This document shows, one piece after another, positions 14,472 through 22,989 of a DNA stretch of 28,281 bases. Position numbers and translations under genes: made by a program. Below the pieces are notes generated by a model, which was not told where the DNA came from, did no database searches, and saw only the letters and a program-made list of their open reading frames with translations. The stretch lies in contig DDAM01000025.1 in assembly GCA_002332905.1 (NCBI GenBank), positions 1 to 28,281 on the forward strand, read 5' to 3'. Each line of letters starts with the position of its first letter. Within the stretch, counting starts at the first letter, position 1. Origin of the DNA: Firmicutes bacterium UBA2058. GTDB taxonomy: Bacteria > Bacillota > Clostridia > Tissierellales > Sedimentibacteraceae.

Positions 14472-14915
14472 ATGAATATAAATAGTGTTAATGAAGAATA
14501 TGGAATATATGGAATGCTATTTTCTCTAAGTAATAGAATTCAGACAATAGGTGATAAAGAATTTGAAGATATTACAATGAAACAGCATTTTATGATGATT
14601 GCATTAGGAATGTTTAAACAACCACCAACTTTAAAAGAGATGGGAGATCTTATTGGATGTTCTTATCAAAATGTAAAAAGGATGGCAGAACATCTGCAAA
14701 AAAACCATTACTTAAATATAGTACAAGATAGCGCAGATAAAAGAAAATTACTGTTGATATCTACTGGAAAATTAGAAAAAATAGCTGATATTCAAAAAGA
14801 AAAAACTATTGAATTCATGTCGAAATTGTATAAAAATATCTCACAAGAAGATTTAAAAACTACATTAAATACATTAATAAAGATGGATAAGAATATGGGA
14901 GGTATTATAGAATGA
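14472..14915 (+). CDS. MarR-family transcriptional regulator
   Basis: The 147-aa protein has the winged-helix layout of MarR: a dimerising N-terminal helix (EYGIYGMLFSLSNRIQ), then DITMKQHFMMIALGMFKQPPTLKEMGDLIGCSYQNVKRMAEHLQKNHYLNIVQDSADKRKLLLIST with the DSADKR wing, and a C-terminal dimerisation helix. ATG 14472 is chosen: GGAGG (14463-14467) is its ribosome binding site, and the longer frame from 14304 runs through the terminator and operators. Two palindromes in the promoter imply autoregulation. The downstream membrane-anchored DUF protein is probably the regulated partner. Confidence 0.9.
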   Translation: MNINSVNEEYGIYGMLFSLSNRIQTIGDKEFEDITMKQHFMMIALGMFKQPPTLKEMGDLIGCSYQNVKRMAEHLQKNHYLNIVQDSADKRKLLLISTGKLEKIADIQKEKTIEFMSKLYKNISQEDLKTTLNTLIKMDKNMGGIIE

Positions 14916-14971
14916 AATTAAATCGAAAAATGTATAAGGAAATAGGAAGTGTATATGAAAGTGAGAAATAG
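14912..14971 (+). CDS. Possible 19-codon coupled mini-ORF
   Basis: ATG 14912 overlaps the marR stop (ATGA) and has GGAGG at 14898-14902 as ribosome binding site. The frame gives MKLNRKMYKEIGSVYESEK and stops at 14971, inside the start of the next gene. It may be a coupling device feeding ribosomes to the DUF gene rather than a functional peptide. Confidence 0.35.
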   Translation: MKLNRKMYKEIGSVYESEK

Positions 14972-15818
14972 AATTATGATATTTGTTGGTTTTATTTTAT
15001 TGTTAGTAGGTGGAATATTAATTTACTGGAATATTTCTTATTCACCATATAAAGCTGATTTTATTAAGAAAATGGAAAATAGATTAGATGATATAACAAA
15101 AAATGATGATGTATGTACATCAGAAGAAATTGCTGGTTTGCCAGAACCTATGCAAAGATATTGTGAGTATATTGGTTTAGAGAACTTTCCTAAATATCAA
15201 GCTGCTCGTATAATATTTAAAAAAACTAAATTTATTTTTGATGCACAGTCAGGCAAAACTTTGGATATGGATTATGATTTATGGCTATTTAATGATAAAC
15301 TTTATCGTTCTGCTTATTGCACTTCCTCTATGTACTTTGTTCCATTTGATGGCATAGACTACTGTACTGATGATAATCAAGGGGGAATGAAAGGCATATT
15401 AGGAAAAGCAATTCAGATTTTTGATATATATGATAGTCATGGATATAAGGCTGCATTAATATCGTGGTTAGCTGAATCTATAGCATTTAATCCTTCGATG
15501 ATATTATCTCCATATGTTACTTATGAGGTTATAGATGATATGCATGTGAAAGCTACTGTTACATATAATGGGGTTTCAGGTTCAGGAATATTTACGATTA
15601 ATGAGGAAGGTGCTATAACAGAATTCTATAGTGAAGAACGACAAATTGAAAATATAAATGGTACATTGACACCAATCGGTTGGCGCTGTGAGTATGAAAA
15701 TTATATTATGAAAAATGGGATAAATCAAATAAATACAGTACGTTGCATAAAGGTATTTGAAGATAAAGAAGTTGTTTATTTCGATTCTGATAATTTTGAT
15801 GTAACTTATTTTAAATAG
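14955..15818 (+). CDS. Membrane-anchored DUF6544/DUF6920-like protein
   Basis: The product of about 287 aa has one N-terminal membrane segment (residues about 6-26) and an outer domain. Typical family features are LPEPMQRYCEYIGL, then IIFKKTKFIFDAQSGKTLDMDYDLWLFNDKLYRSAY and the C-terminal TPIGWRCEYENYIMKNGINQINTVRCIKVFED. I associate this pattern with the DUF6544 (DUF6920) family, often found with regulators; its function is unknown. The start is either GTG 14949 or ATG 14955; I prefer ATG with AGGAAG before it. It follows marR within 40 nt and shares its promoter. Confidence 0.65.
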   Translation: MKVRNRIMIFVGFILLLVGGILIYWNISYSPYKADFIKKMENRLDDITKNDDVCTSEEIAGLPEPMQRYCEYIGLENFPKYQAARIIFKKTKFIFDAQSGKTLDMDYDLWLFNDKLYRSAYCTSSMYFVPFDGIDYCTDDNQGGMKGILGKAIQIFDIYDSHGYKAALISWLAESIAFNPSMILSPYVTYEVIDDMHVKATVTYNGVSGSGIFTINEEGAITEFYSEERQIENINGTLTPIGWRCEYENYIMKNGINQINTVRCIKVFEDKEVVYFDSDNFDVTYFK

Positions 15819-15857
15819 GTTTTCAGTCATTATAAGAGTATAATGTGTAGTTACTAA

Positions 15858-15898
15858 AAAAAGAAGATGAAACCCAATTTGAGTTGCATCTTCTTTTT
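15858..15898. terminator. Terminator of the marR operon
   Basis: AAAAAGAAGATG (15858-15869) pairs with CATCTTCTTTTT (15887-15898), loop 17 nt. It can act in both directions between the DUF gene and ppdK. Confidence 0.8.
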
Positions 15899-15973
15899 AT
15901 CAAATGCTCTACATATTATTTTATACTTATCCAGATTATAAAAATGTTTTATGAGCATTGGTATTAGATATGT

Positions 15974-18598
15974 TTATTTTTCTTTTATAGCCGCCTGTGC
16001 AGCTGCCAATCTTGCTACAGGTACTCTGTATGGTGAACATGAAACATAATTTAATCCAACCTTATGGAAGAAATTAATTGAAGCTGGATCTCCACCATGC
16101 TCTCCACAAACTCCAATCTTAAGCTTATCATTTGTGCTTTTTCCAAGTCTTACACTAGTTTCTACTAAACTTCCAACACCAACTATATCAATTGATTGGA
16201 ATGGATCAGTTTCTAGAATTCCTTGTTCTTTATAATCAGATATAAATTTTCCAGCATCATCTCTTGAGAATCCAAATGTCATTTGTGTTAAGTCATTTGT
16301 ACCAAAGGAGAAGAACTCAGCTTCTTCAGCAATTTCATTTGATGTTACGCATGCTCTAGGAATTTCTATCATTGTTCCAATCATATATTTTAAATTAGAA
16401 GACATTTCTTTTTTTACAGTTTCTGCTGTTTTAACTATTATGTTTTTTACTATACTTAATTCTGATTTTTTACCAACTAATGGAACCATGATTTCAGGTA
16501 CTATATTAATATTTTCTTCTTTACTAATTTCGATAGCAGCTTCAATTATTGCTCTAGTCTGCATTCTAGCTATTTCAGGATATGTTACGGCAAGTCTGCA
16601 TCCTCTGTGACCAAGCATTGGATTAAATTCATGTAAGCTGTTCACTATTTCTTTTAAAGCTGTAAATTCCATATCCATATCTTTTGCTAATTCAATTATA
16701 TCTTTGTCATCATGTGGCAAAAACTCATGAAGAGGTGGATCAAGAAGTCTTATTGTAACAGGTCTAGGTCCCATGATTTTGTAAATTGCCTTGAAGTCTT
16801 TCTTTTGCATAGGTAAAATCTCTGCTAAGGCTTTTTCTCTTTGCGCAACAGTTTCTGAAACAATCATTTTTCTAACTGAGAATATTCTTGATTCTTCAAA
16901 GAACATATGCTCAGTTCTACATAAACCTATACCCTCAGCTCCAAATTTAATAGCAGTTTGAGAATCTTTAGGGGTATCAGCATTTGTTCTAACTCCAAGC
17001 GTTCTTATTTCATCAGCCCACTTCATAAGTGCTTCAAAGTTTCCTGATATAGCAGGCTCAATAGTTTTAATGCTGCCTTTATATACCTTTCCTGTGCTTC
17101 CATCTAGAGAGATATAATCACCTTCGTGGAATTTTTCGTTATTAGCTATAAATATTTTAAGTTCTTCATCTACATATATATCTTCACAGCCTGCAACACA
17201 GCATTTCCCCATACCTCTTGCAACAACAGCAGCATGTGATGTCATACCGCCACGTGAGGTCAAGATGCCTTGAGACTTTGTCATTCCTTCTATATCCTCT
17301 GGAGAAGTTTCTTTTCTAACCAATATGACTTTATCTCCATTTTCATAAGCCTTTACAGCATCTTCAGCTGTAAAATAAATCTTACCAGTAGCCGCTCCAG
17401 GAGATGCTGGAAGACCTTGTGCCAAAGGTATTGCTTCTTTTTGTGTTTCAGGATCGAAAGTAGGGTGTAGTAATTGATCTAAGGATTTAGGGTCTATACG
17501 CATTATTGCTTCTTCCTTAGTTATAAGTCCTTCGCCTACCATTTCTACCGCTACTCTTAATGCTGACTCTGCAGTTCTTTTTCCATTACGTGTTTGTAAG
17601 AAATATAATTTACCTTGTTCTATAGTAAATTCAATATCTTGCATGTCTCTATAATGATTTTCTAACTTATTAGCAATTGTTATAAATTCATCATATATAC
17701 TAGGCATGATATTTTTTAGCTCTGTTATAACAAGTGGTGTTCTAATTCCAGCTACTACATCTTCTCCTTGAGCATTCATTAAAAACTCACCAAATATATT
17801 TTTTTCACCAGTAGAAGGATTTCTCGTAAATGCAACACCAGTACCAGATGTTTCTCCCATGTTGCCAAATACCATAGATTGAACATTTACTGCAGTTCCA
17901 ATATCGTGAGGAATATCATATAAATTTCTATAGGTTATAGCGCGTGGATTATTCCATGATTTAAATACTGCTTCCACAGCCATTAATAATTGCTTTTGTG
18001 GCTCCTGTGGAAAAGATGTACCTGTTACATCTAGGTATATTGATTTAAATGTCTCAACAAGCTCTTTAAGGTTTTCAGCTGTTAGCTCAGTATCATTTTT
18101 GTAATTATTTTTTTCTTTTATATCATCAAGAGCATAATCAAATTTGTATTTTGGTATTGACAAAACAACATCACCAAACATTTGTATAAATCTTCTGTAG
18201 CTATCATATGCAAATCTCTCATTTTCAGTTTTCTTTGCTAAACCTACTACTGCCTTGTCATTTAATCCAAGGTTTAATATGGTATCCATCATACCTGGCA
18301 TTGAAACAGCAGCACCAGAACGAACTGAAACAAGTAGAGGATTTTCAACATCTCCAAATAATTTTCCAGTTTCTTCTTCTAGCTTTTTTATATATTCATT
18401 TATTTGTTCTATTATTTCACTTGAAAGACATTTGTTTTGTTTGTAAAATTCTATACACACTTCTGTTGTAATAGTAATGCCACATGGAACTGGTAGACCT
18501 ATATTAGTCATTTCAGCCAAATTTGCTCCTTTTCCACCTAATAATGATTTTTTTTGTGCACTGCCTTCTTTAAATAAATAAACCCATTTTTTATTCAT
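15974..18598 (-). CDS. ppdK: Pyruvate, phosphate dikinase
   Basis: The 874-aa protein has the PPDK order: an ATP-grasp N-terminal part with KEGSAQKKSLLGGKGANLAEM and SVRSGAAVSMPGMMDTILNLGLN, the swivelling phospho-His domain with GGMTSHAAVVARGMGKCC (His455), and the C-terminal TIM barrel with CGEHGGDP (Cys831). These numbers equal His455 and Cys831 of the well-studied Clostridium symbiosum enzyme. It interconverts pyruvate+ATP+Pi and PEP+AMP+PPi, acting as a glycolytic or gluconeogenic step in anaerobes. ATG 18598 follows GGAGGTAAT; the longer frame to 18649 runs through a repeat. Thr453, two residues before the catalytic His, is the site expected to be modified by the regulator encoded just upstream. 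Confidence 0.97.
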   Translation of the reverse strand: MNKKWVYLFKEGSAQKKSLLGGKGANLAEMTNIGLPVPCGITITTEVCIEFYKQNKCLSSEIIEQINEYIKKLEEETGKLFGDVENPLLVSVRSGAAVSMPGMMDTILNLGLNDKAVVGLAKKTENERFAYDSYRRFIQMFGDVVLSIPKYKFDYALDDIKEKNNYKNDTELTAENLKELVETFKSIYLDVTGTSFPQEPQKQLLMAVEAVFKSWNNPRAITYRNLYDIPHDIGTAVNVQSMVFGNMGETSGTGVAFTRNPSTGEKNIFGEFLMNAQGEDVVAGIRTPLVITELKNIMPSIYDEFITIANKLENHYRDMQDIEFTIEQGKLYFLQTRNGKRTAESALRVAVEMVGEGLITKEEAIMRIDPKSLDQLLHPTFDPETQKEAIPLAQGLPASPGAATGKIYFTAEDAVKAYENGDKVILVRKETSPEDIEGMTKSQGILTSRGGMTSHAAVVARGMGKCCVAGCEDIYVDEELKIFIANNEKFHEGDYISLDGSTGKVYKGSIKTIEPAISGNFEALMKWADEIRTLGVRTNADTPKDSQTAIKFGAEGIGLCRTEHMFFEESRIFSVRKMIVSETVAQREKALAEILPMQKKDFKAIYKIMGPRPVTIRLLDPPLHEFLPHDDKDIIELAKDMDMEFTALKEIVNSLHEFNPMLGHRGCRLAVTYPEIARMQTRAIIEAAIEISKEENINIVPEIMVPLVGKKSELSIVKNIIVKTAETVKKEMSSNLKYMIGTMIEIPRACVTSNEIAEEAEFFSFGTNDLTQMTFGFSRDDAGKFISDYKEQGILETDPFQSIDIVGVGSLVETSVRLGKSTNDKLKIGVCGEHGGDPASINFFHKVGLNYVSCSPYRVPVARLAAAQAAIKEK

Positions 18599-18629
18599 TA
18601 TTACCTCCAAAAATATTGATGAAGAATAT

Positions 18630-18655
18630 ATAGAGTGAACGTAGTTCACTTTTTT
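18630..18655. repeat. 26-bp repeat with palindrome, copy B
   Basis: AGTGAAC (18634-18640) and GTTCACT (18644-18650) flank GTA, followed by T's on the plus strand. The 26 bp are identical to 11720-11745. It fills the gap between the regulator stop (18659) and ppdK. The T run is on the strand opposite to both genes. Confidence 0.75.
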
Positions 18656-18658
18656 TAT

Positions 18659-19453
18659 TTAAATTATTGATAAAATTATACTTGCAGTTTCTTCTATTGC
18701 TTTAGAAGAAACATTTATTACTGGACATCTAAGCTTTGAAAACAAATTGTCTGCAAATTCAAGCTCTTTTAAAATTCTATCCATTTGCGCATAGTTTGAT
18801 GATGATTTCACACCCATATCCTTTAATCTTTCTATTCTTATACTATTTAATTTGTCAGGATCATTAGTTAAACCAATGATTTTCCTAGGAGATATATCAA
18901 ATAGTTCCTTTGGTGGTTCAACTTCTGGAACTAAAGGTATATTAGCTACCTTAAAGTTTCTATAAGCTAAATACATACTTAGCGGTGTCTTTGAAGTACG
19001 AGAAATTCCGATTAATACTATGTCAGCCTTTAGTATACCGCGTGGATCCTTTCCATCATCATATTTAACAGCAAACTCAACAGCTTCAACTTTTTTAAAA
19101 TATTCAGCATTAAGTTTTCTATTAAGCCCAACCTCTCGTCTTGGTTCTCTACCAGTTAACTGAGTTAGTGATTCAATCACAGGGCCAATTACATCTATTG
19201 CAGTTATATTTTTTTCTAACGCTTTTTTACATAAATAATCTCTTAAATTAGGTAATACTAAAGTATAAAGTATTAAGCTTTTTTCCCTTGAAGCCTGTTC
19301 AATAATATTATCAATTTGAATTTTTTCAAAAGTAAAAGGAAACTTATAAATATCACCTATAGATGAGTTAAACTGGATTGCAGCTGCTTTGCCAAGCAAT
19401 TCACCTGTTTCACCAAGAGAATCAGAAATTACATAAATGTATGTTTTATCCAA
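18659..19453 (-). CDS. yqfL: Pyruvate, phosphate dikinase regulatory protein (bifunctional kinase/phosphorylase)
   Basis: The 264-aa protein belongs to the DUF299/PPSR family. It begins DKTYIYVISDSLGETGELLGKAAAIQF and carries the phosphate-binding loop GISRTSKTPLSMYLAYRNFKVANIPLVPEV (about residues 150-180). The family inactivates PPDK by ADP-dependent Thr phosphorylation and reactivates it by Pi-dependent dephosphorylation. Its place directly upstream of ppdK on the same strand supports PPDK rather than PEP synthase as target. I choose TTG 19453, which has AGAGGTG 5 nt upstream and gives the normal length. The longer frame adds an unrelated hydrophobic stretch from promoter DNA. Confidence 0.93.
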   Translation of the reverse strand: MDKTYIYVISDSLGETGELLGKAAAIQFNSSIGDIYKFPFTFEKIQIDNIIEQASREKSLILYTLVLPNLRDYLCKKALEKNITAIDVIGPVIESLTQLTGREPRREVGLNRKLNAEYFKKVEAVEFAVKYDDGKDPRGILKADIVLIGISRTSKTPLSMYLAYRNFKVANIPLVPEVEPPKELFDISPRKIIGLTNDPDKLNSIRIERLKDMGVKSSSNYAQMDRILKELEFADNLFSKLRCPVINVSSKAIEETASIILSII

Positions 19454-19468
19454 ATAAACACCTCTTTT

Positions 19469-19518
19469 ACTATATAATATAACACATATCGCTAATGTAA
19501 CTATATAATATAACACAT
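19469..19518 (-). repeat. 19-bp direct repeat in the yqfL promoter region
   Basis: ACTATATAATATAACACAT occurs at 19469-19487 and again at 19500-19518, 31 bp apart. It contains several -10-like hexamers on the minus strand. It may be a duplicated promoter or a tandem operator. Confidence 0.6.
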
Positions 19519-19570
19519 TTAACAAAAAGTACAGATATTTTTTATGAGAATTAAGTTACCAAACTAACAC

Positions 19571-19599
19571 TTTACAGTTATGATGAAAAAATATATAAT
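19571..19599 (+). promoter_or_regulatory. Promoter of dxs
   Basis: TTTACA (19571-19576), 17 bp, TATAAT (19594-19599). The start near 19606 leaves a leader of about 170 nt before dxs. The divergent region 19454-19774 also holds the direct repeat and the leader element. I see nothing else in it. Confidence 0.7.
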
Positions 19600-19699
19600 A
19601 CAATAGATTGATACAAAAACACAAATAAAATACATGTAATAATATTATATATGTGGAAAAAGTATGAACAGAAATATAAATGTTAATAAAATAAGTCAC

Positions 19700-19774
19700 A
19701 GCCCATGCACAAATCTTTAAGCTCTTTTTGAAAAAGGGTTAACATTCTTGTGCACTTGAGGCATGGGGGTAATT
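19700..19774 (+). promoter_or_regulatory. Structured leader element, copy 2 (before dxs)
   Basis: CCCATGC (19702-19708) pairs with GCATGGG (19761-19767), enclosing a hairpin CTCTTTT/AAAAGGG (about 19722-19738). GCACAA (19707-19712) can instead pair with TTGTGC (19748-19753), which would free the GGGGGT ribosome binding site at 19765-19770. The opening 15 nt are identical to copy 1 at 4221, and TTGTG, GCATGGG and TAATTATGA follow in the same order. The inner hairpin differs in sequence between copies but is present in both. Confidence 0.65.
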
Positions 19775-21637
19775 ATGAAAGATTTATTATCTAAGGTTAA
19801 TTGGCCAGAAGATTTACACCAATTTACCTTTAAAGATATGAAGCTATTATCAGAAGAAATTAGAGAATTTTTAATAGATACAATTTCAAAAACAGGAGGA
19901 CATTTAGCCTCAAATCTTGGAGTTGTGGAGTTAACTATAGCTTTGCATTATGCCTTTGATTTAAGTAAAGATAAGTTGATTTGGGATGTTGGCCATCAAT
20001 CCTATGTTCATAAAATTTTAACTGGTAGAAAAGATAAATTATGTACTATAAGGCAAATGGATGGATTAAGTGGATTTCCTAAAAGAGAAGAAAGTAATTA
20101 CGATACTTTTGATACAGGACACAGCAGTACATCTATATCAGCAGCAGTTGGAATTGCTAGAGCAAGAGACTTAAAAAAAGAAGACTATAACGTTCTAGCT
20201 GTTATAGGTGATGGAGCGTTAACAGGTGGTATGTCATTTGAAGCTCTAAATGACATTGGAAAAAATAACACTAAGCTTATAGTTGTGTTAAATGATAACG
20301 AAATGTCTATTTCTGAAAATGTTGGTGGTTTATCAACACATTTAAGTAAAGCAAGAACTGCGACAAGATATTTAAATACAAAACAAGACCTAGATAATTT
20401 CTTAGTAAAAATACCTGGAGCAGGTAAGGCTATAAAGAATTTTTTACGCACTATAAAAGAAGGCGTTAAGAAGATGATATTACCAAGTATGATTTTTGAA
20501 GAAATAGGACTTACTTATTTAGGGCCAATAGATGGTCATAATATAGCTGAGTTGGTTGATGTATTTGAAAGAGCTAAGCATATTAATGAACCAGTTCTTA
20601 TACATGTTTGTACTAAAAAGGGTAGGGGATATGAATATGCTGAGGAAAGACCTAATGACTATCATGGTGTATCAGCATTTAACATAGAAACTGGACAATC
20701 ACTAAAAAAGGTAACTATACCAACTTATTCCGATGTATTTGGCAATAAGCTTTGTGAAATTGCAGAGAATAATGATAAAGTTGTAGCTATTTCAGCAGCT
20801 ATGATAGATGGAACTGGATTATGCGAATTTCTAAAAAAATATCCAAGTAAAATATTTGATGTTGGCATCGCTGAACAACATGCAGTCACAATGGCAGCTG
20901 GGTTTGCAGTAAATCAAATGGTGCCAGTAGTTGCACTGTATTCATCATTTTTGCAAAGAGCTTACGACCAAATTGTACATGATGTGGCAACTCAGAATCT
21001 CCATGTTGTTTTTGCAGTAGATAGAGCAGGAATTGTAGGAAATGATGGAGAAACTCATCAGGGTGTATTTGATACCGGTTTTTTAACTCAATTGCCTAAT
21101 ATGACAGTTATGGCACCAGCTGACTACAATGAATTAAACTCTATGCTAGAGTTTGCAGTCAATAATTTTAATGGACCTATAGCTTTACGTTATCCTAGGG
21201 GTTCTAGCTCAATGGCTATATCAAATTCAAATAAAGAAATTGAAATAGGTAAAGGATTAATTGTTAATGAGGGAGATGATTTAACAATTATCACTTATAG
21301 TCATATGGTTGAAGTAGCTGTAGATATTGCAGAAAAATTAAAAAAAGAAAATATTAGCGTAGAAGTAATAAATTTAAGATTTTTAAAGCCTCTTGATGAT
21401 GAACTTTTATTAAAGTCAGCTAATAAAACAAATAAGATTTTAATAATTGAAGAAACCTCGAATGACGCTGGCATATTTAATAAAATAAATGGTTTATTAC
21501 CTAAAAATATTGATGTTTTAGTAAAAACATTTCCAGATATATTTATTAGGCATGGAAATCCAAATGATTTATATAAAAAATACGGTTTTGATAGTGACAG
21601 CTTAATAAAATATATAAAAGATAGATTTAAATTTTAG
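19775..21637 (+). CDS. dxs: 1-deoxy-D-xylulose-5-phosphate synthase
   Basis: The 620-aa thiamine-diphosphate enzyme shows the DXS landmarks: GGHLASNLGVVELTIALHY near residue 45, DVGHQSYVHKILTGR, DTGHSSTSISAAVGIA, the cofactor motif VIGDGALTGGMSFEALNDIGKNNTKLIVVLNDNEMSIS (about 145-180), DVGIAEQHAVTMAAGFA with the catalytic Glu, and DRAGIVGNDGETHQGVFD. It condenses pyruvate and glyceraldehyde 3-phosphate, feeding isoprenoid, thiamine and pyridoxal synthesis. ATG 19775 follows GGGGGT; the in-frame ATG at 19763 lies in the leader stem. Translation is probably controlled by the leader. The methyltransferase gene follows after 74 nt. Confidence 0.96.
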   Translation: MKDLLSKVNWPEDLHQFTFKDMKLLSEEIREFLIDTISKTGGHLASNLGVVELTIALHYAFDLSKDKLIWDVGHQSYVHKILTGRKDKLCTIRQMDGLSGFPKREESNYDTFDTGHSSTSISAAVGIARARDLKKEDYNVLAVIGDGALTGGMSFEALNDIGKNNTKLIVVLNDNEMSISENVGGLSTHLSKARTATRYLNTKQDLDNFLVKIPGAGKAIKNFLRTIKEGVKKMILPSMIFEEIGLTYLGPIDGHNIAELVDVFERAKHINEPVLIHVCTKKGRGYEYAEERPNDYHGVSAFNIETGQSLKKVTIPTYSDVFGNKLCEIAENNDKVVAISAAMIDGTGLCEFLKKYPSKIFDVGIAEQHAVTMAAGFAVNQMVPVVALYSSFLQRAYDQIVHDVATQNLHVVFAVDRAGIVGNDGETHQGVFDTGFLTQLPNMTVMAPADYNELNSMLEFAVNNFNGPIALRYPRGSSSMAISNSNKEIEIGKGLIVNEGDDLTIITYSHMVEVAVDIAEKLKKENISVEVINLRFLKPLDDELLLKSANKTNKILIIEETSNDAGIFNKINGLLPKNIDVLVKTFPDIFIRHGNPNDLYKKYGFDSDSLIKYIKDRFKF

Positions 21638-21711
21638 GTTAAAAGGTGTAATATATAAAAATAATTTTAACATACTAATAATGTAAATTTCAGTAATCAA
21701 TGGAGGAGTAT

Positions 21712-22314
21712 ATGGAGCAATATTTTACTCAAAATCCTACAACTAAAGATGAGATATTTAAATTTAATTGGAATGCATTAGGCAAAGAATTTGTCTTTAA
21801 TACTAGCAATAGCGTTTTTTCAAAAACAGCTGTAGACTTTGGAACAATGGTGATGCTTGAAACCTTTGTTGCAAATGAAGATGGATTTATAGGTAGCATA
21901 CTTGATTTAGGTTGTGGCTATGGACCGGTTGGTGTAATACTTGCTAAGACTATGGGTGATGTAAAAATTACTATGGTTGACATCAATGAAAGGGCAGTGA
22001 AACTATCAGCCTTAAATGGTGAGGATAACAAAGTATCAGATAAGCTAAAGATTTTTCAATCAAACATTTTTGAAAGTGTAGAGGAAAGCTTTGATAGAAT
22101 TTTGACTAATCCACCAATAAGAGCAGGTAAAGAAACGGTCTATACTTTTTTTGACGGAGCTTATGAACATTTAAATGATGGTGGGAAACTATATGTAGTC
22201 ATACAAAAAAAACAAGGTGCAAAAAGTTCCATAGATAAGTTAACAACGCTTTTTGGCAACTGTGAAATCCTATATAAAAAATCAGGATATTTTATACTTT
22301 GTTGTATCAAGTAG
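21712..22314 (+). CDS. RsmC-like class I SAM-dependent methyltransferase
   Basis: The 200-aa protein is a single MTS-domain methyltransferase. Motif I is LDLGCGYGPVGVILAK (about residues 64-79), the acidic end of strand 2 is MVDINERAVKLSALN, and motif IV is TNPPIRAGKE, the NPP signature of base N-methyltransferases. The start EQYFTQNPTTKDEIFKFNW and FSKTAVDFGTMVMLE match RsmC-like proteins that methylate 16S rRNA guanine (G1207 in E. coli). It lacks the extra N-terminal domain of E. coli RsmC, as usual in Firmicutes. ATG 21712 follows GGAGGAG. It is probably cotranscribed with dxs. Confidence 0.88.
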   Translation: MEQYFTQNPTTKDEIFKFNWNALGKEFVFNTSNSVFSKTAVDFGTMVMLETFVANEDGFIGSILDLGCGYGPVGVILAKTMGDVKITMVDINERAVKLSALNGEDNKVSDKLKIFQSNIFESVEESFDRILTNPPIRAGKETVYTFFDGAYEHLNDGGKLYVVIQKKQGAKSSIDKLTTLFGNCEILYKKSGYFILCCIK

Positions 22315-22347
22315 CTATAATTTAACCAGCTGTAGCAAAAAGTTCGA

Positions 22348-22394
22348 AAAAAAGAGCCGTAAAGACTGAAAAACAGTCAAAAAGGCTCTTTTTT
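22348..22394. terminator. Bidirectional terminator between the methyltransferase gene and iorB
   Basis: AAAAAAGAGCC (22348-22358) pairs with GGCTCTTTTTT (22384-22394), with an inner GACTG/CAGTC hairpin (22364-22368, 22374-22378). Confidence 0.85.
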
Positions 22395-22406
22395 GGTATA
22401 AAATAA

Positions 22407-22988
22407 TTAAATCTCGTATCCTTTTTCAAATGCTTTAATGTTCATATCAATAGCTTTTTCAGGAACTGAATCTTTGATTAATTGTTTCCAATTAATGTTA
22501 TCAAGTTTGAACATTTTTACTAAAGCTCCTAATAAAACTATGTTCATACATTTAGTATTGCCAAGTTCTTCAGCTATGCTATGTGCATTAATTACATGAA
22601 CATTTTCTTTTCCTACAATATTTTCATACTCTTCAGTAATTCCTGAAGGATATATTGAAGCGCCTATATTTACAGTTACAGGATATAATTCATAGCTGTT
22701 AACAACTAAAATACCATCTTTTTTTAGATAATCTAAAAATCTTAAAGCTTCACATTTTTCAAATGCAACAATTATATCTGCACATCCTTTTTCTATAACA
22801 GGTGAGTAAACTTTTTCTCCATATCTTATTTGAGTTGTTACACTACCACCACGTTGGCTCATACCGTGTATTTCAGCCATTTTTACATCATAACCATTTT
22901 CAACAAAGCCTTTTGATAGTATTTTTGATGTAAGAATAGTTCCTTGACCACCAACTCCAACTAAAAGTATATTTTTAACATCTGACAT
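22407..22988 (-). CDS. iorB: Indolepyruvate ferredoxin oxidoreductase, beta subunit
   Basis: The 193-aa protein starts SDVKNILLVGVGGQGTILTSKILSKGF, the gamma-type domain of 2-oxoacid:ferredoxin oxidoreductases, and contains the typical EIHGMSQRGGSVTTQIRYG. It pairs with IorA to oxidise aryl pyruvates, from aromatic amino acids, to aryl-acetyl-CoA with reduced ferredoxin. ATG 22988 is preferred over the in-frame GTG 22997, which lies within the AGGTGAAT ribosome binding site and overlaps iorA. The start is 1 nt after the iorA stop, so translation is coupled. Confidence 0.94.
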   Translation of the reverse strand: MSDVKNILLVGVGGQGTILTSKILSKGFVENGYDVKMAEIHGMSQRGGSVTTQIRYGEKVYSPVIEKGCADIIVAFEKCEALRFLDYLKKDGILVVNSYELYPVTVNIGASIYPSGITEEYENIVGKENVHVINAHSIAEELGNTKCMNIVLLGALVKMFKLDNINWKQLIKDSVPEKAIDMNIKAFEKGYEI

Positions 22989-22989
22989 A

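Noticed and set aside
17270..17470. Plus-strand ORFs inside ppdK, the EIIC gene, iorA, the LUD gene and others
   Set aside because: They are antisense shadows of well-supported genes, without ribosome binding sites or family resemblance.
19600..19774. TPP riboswitch upstream of dxs, a thiamine-diphosphate enzyme
   Set aside because: The conserved CUGAGA and ACCUGAUC-type cores are absent, and the fold seen is different.
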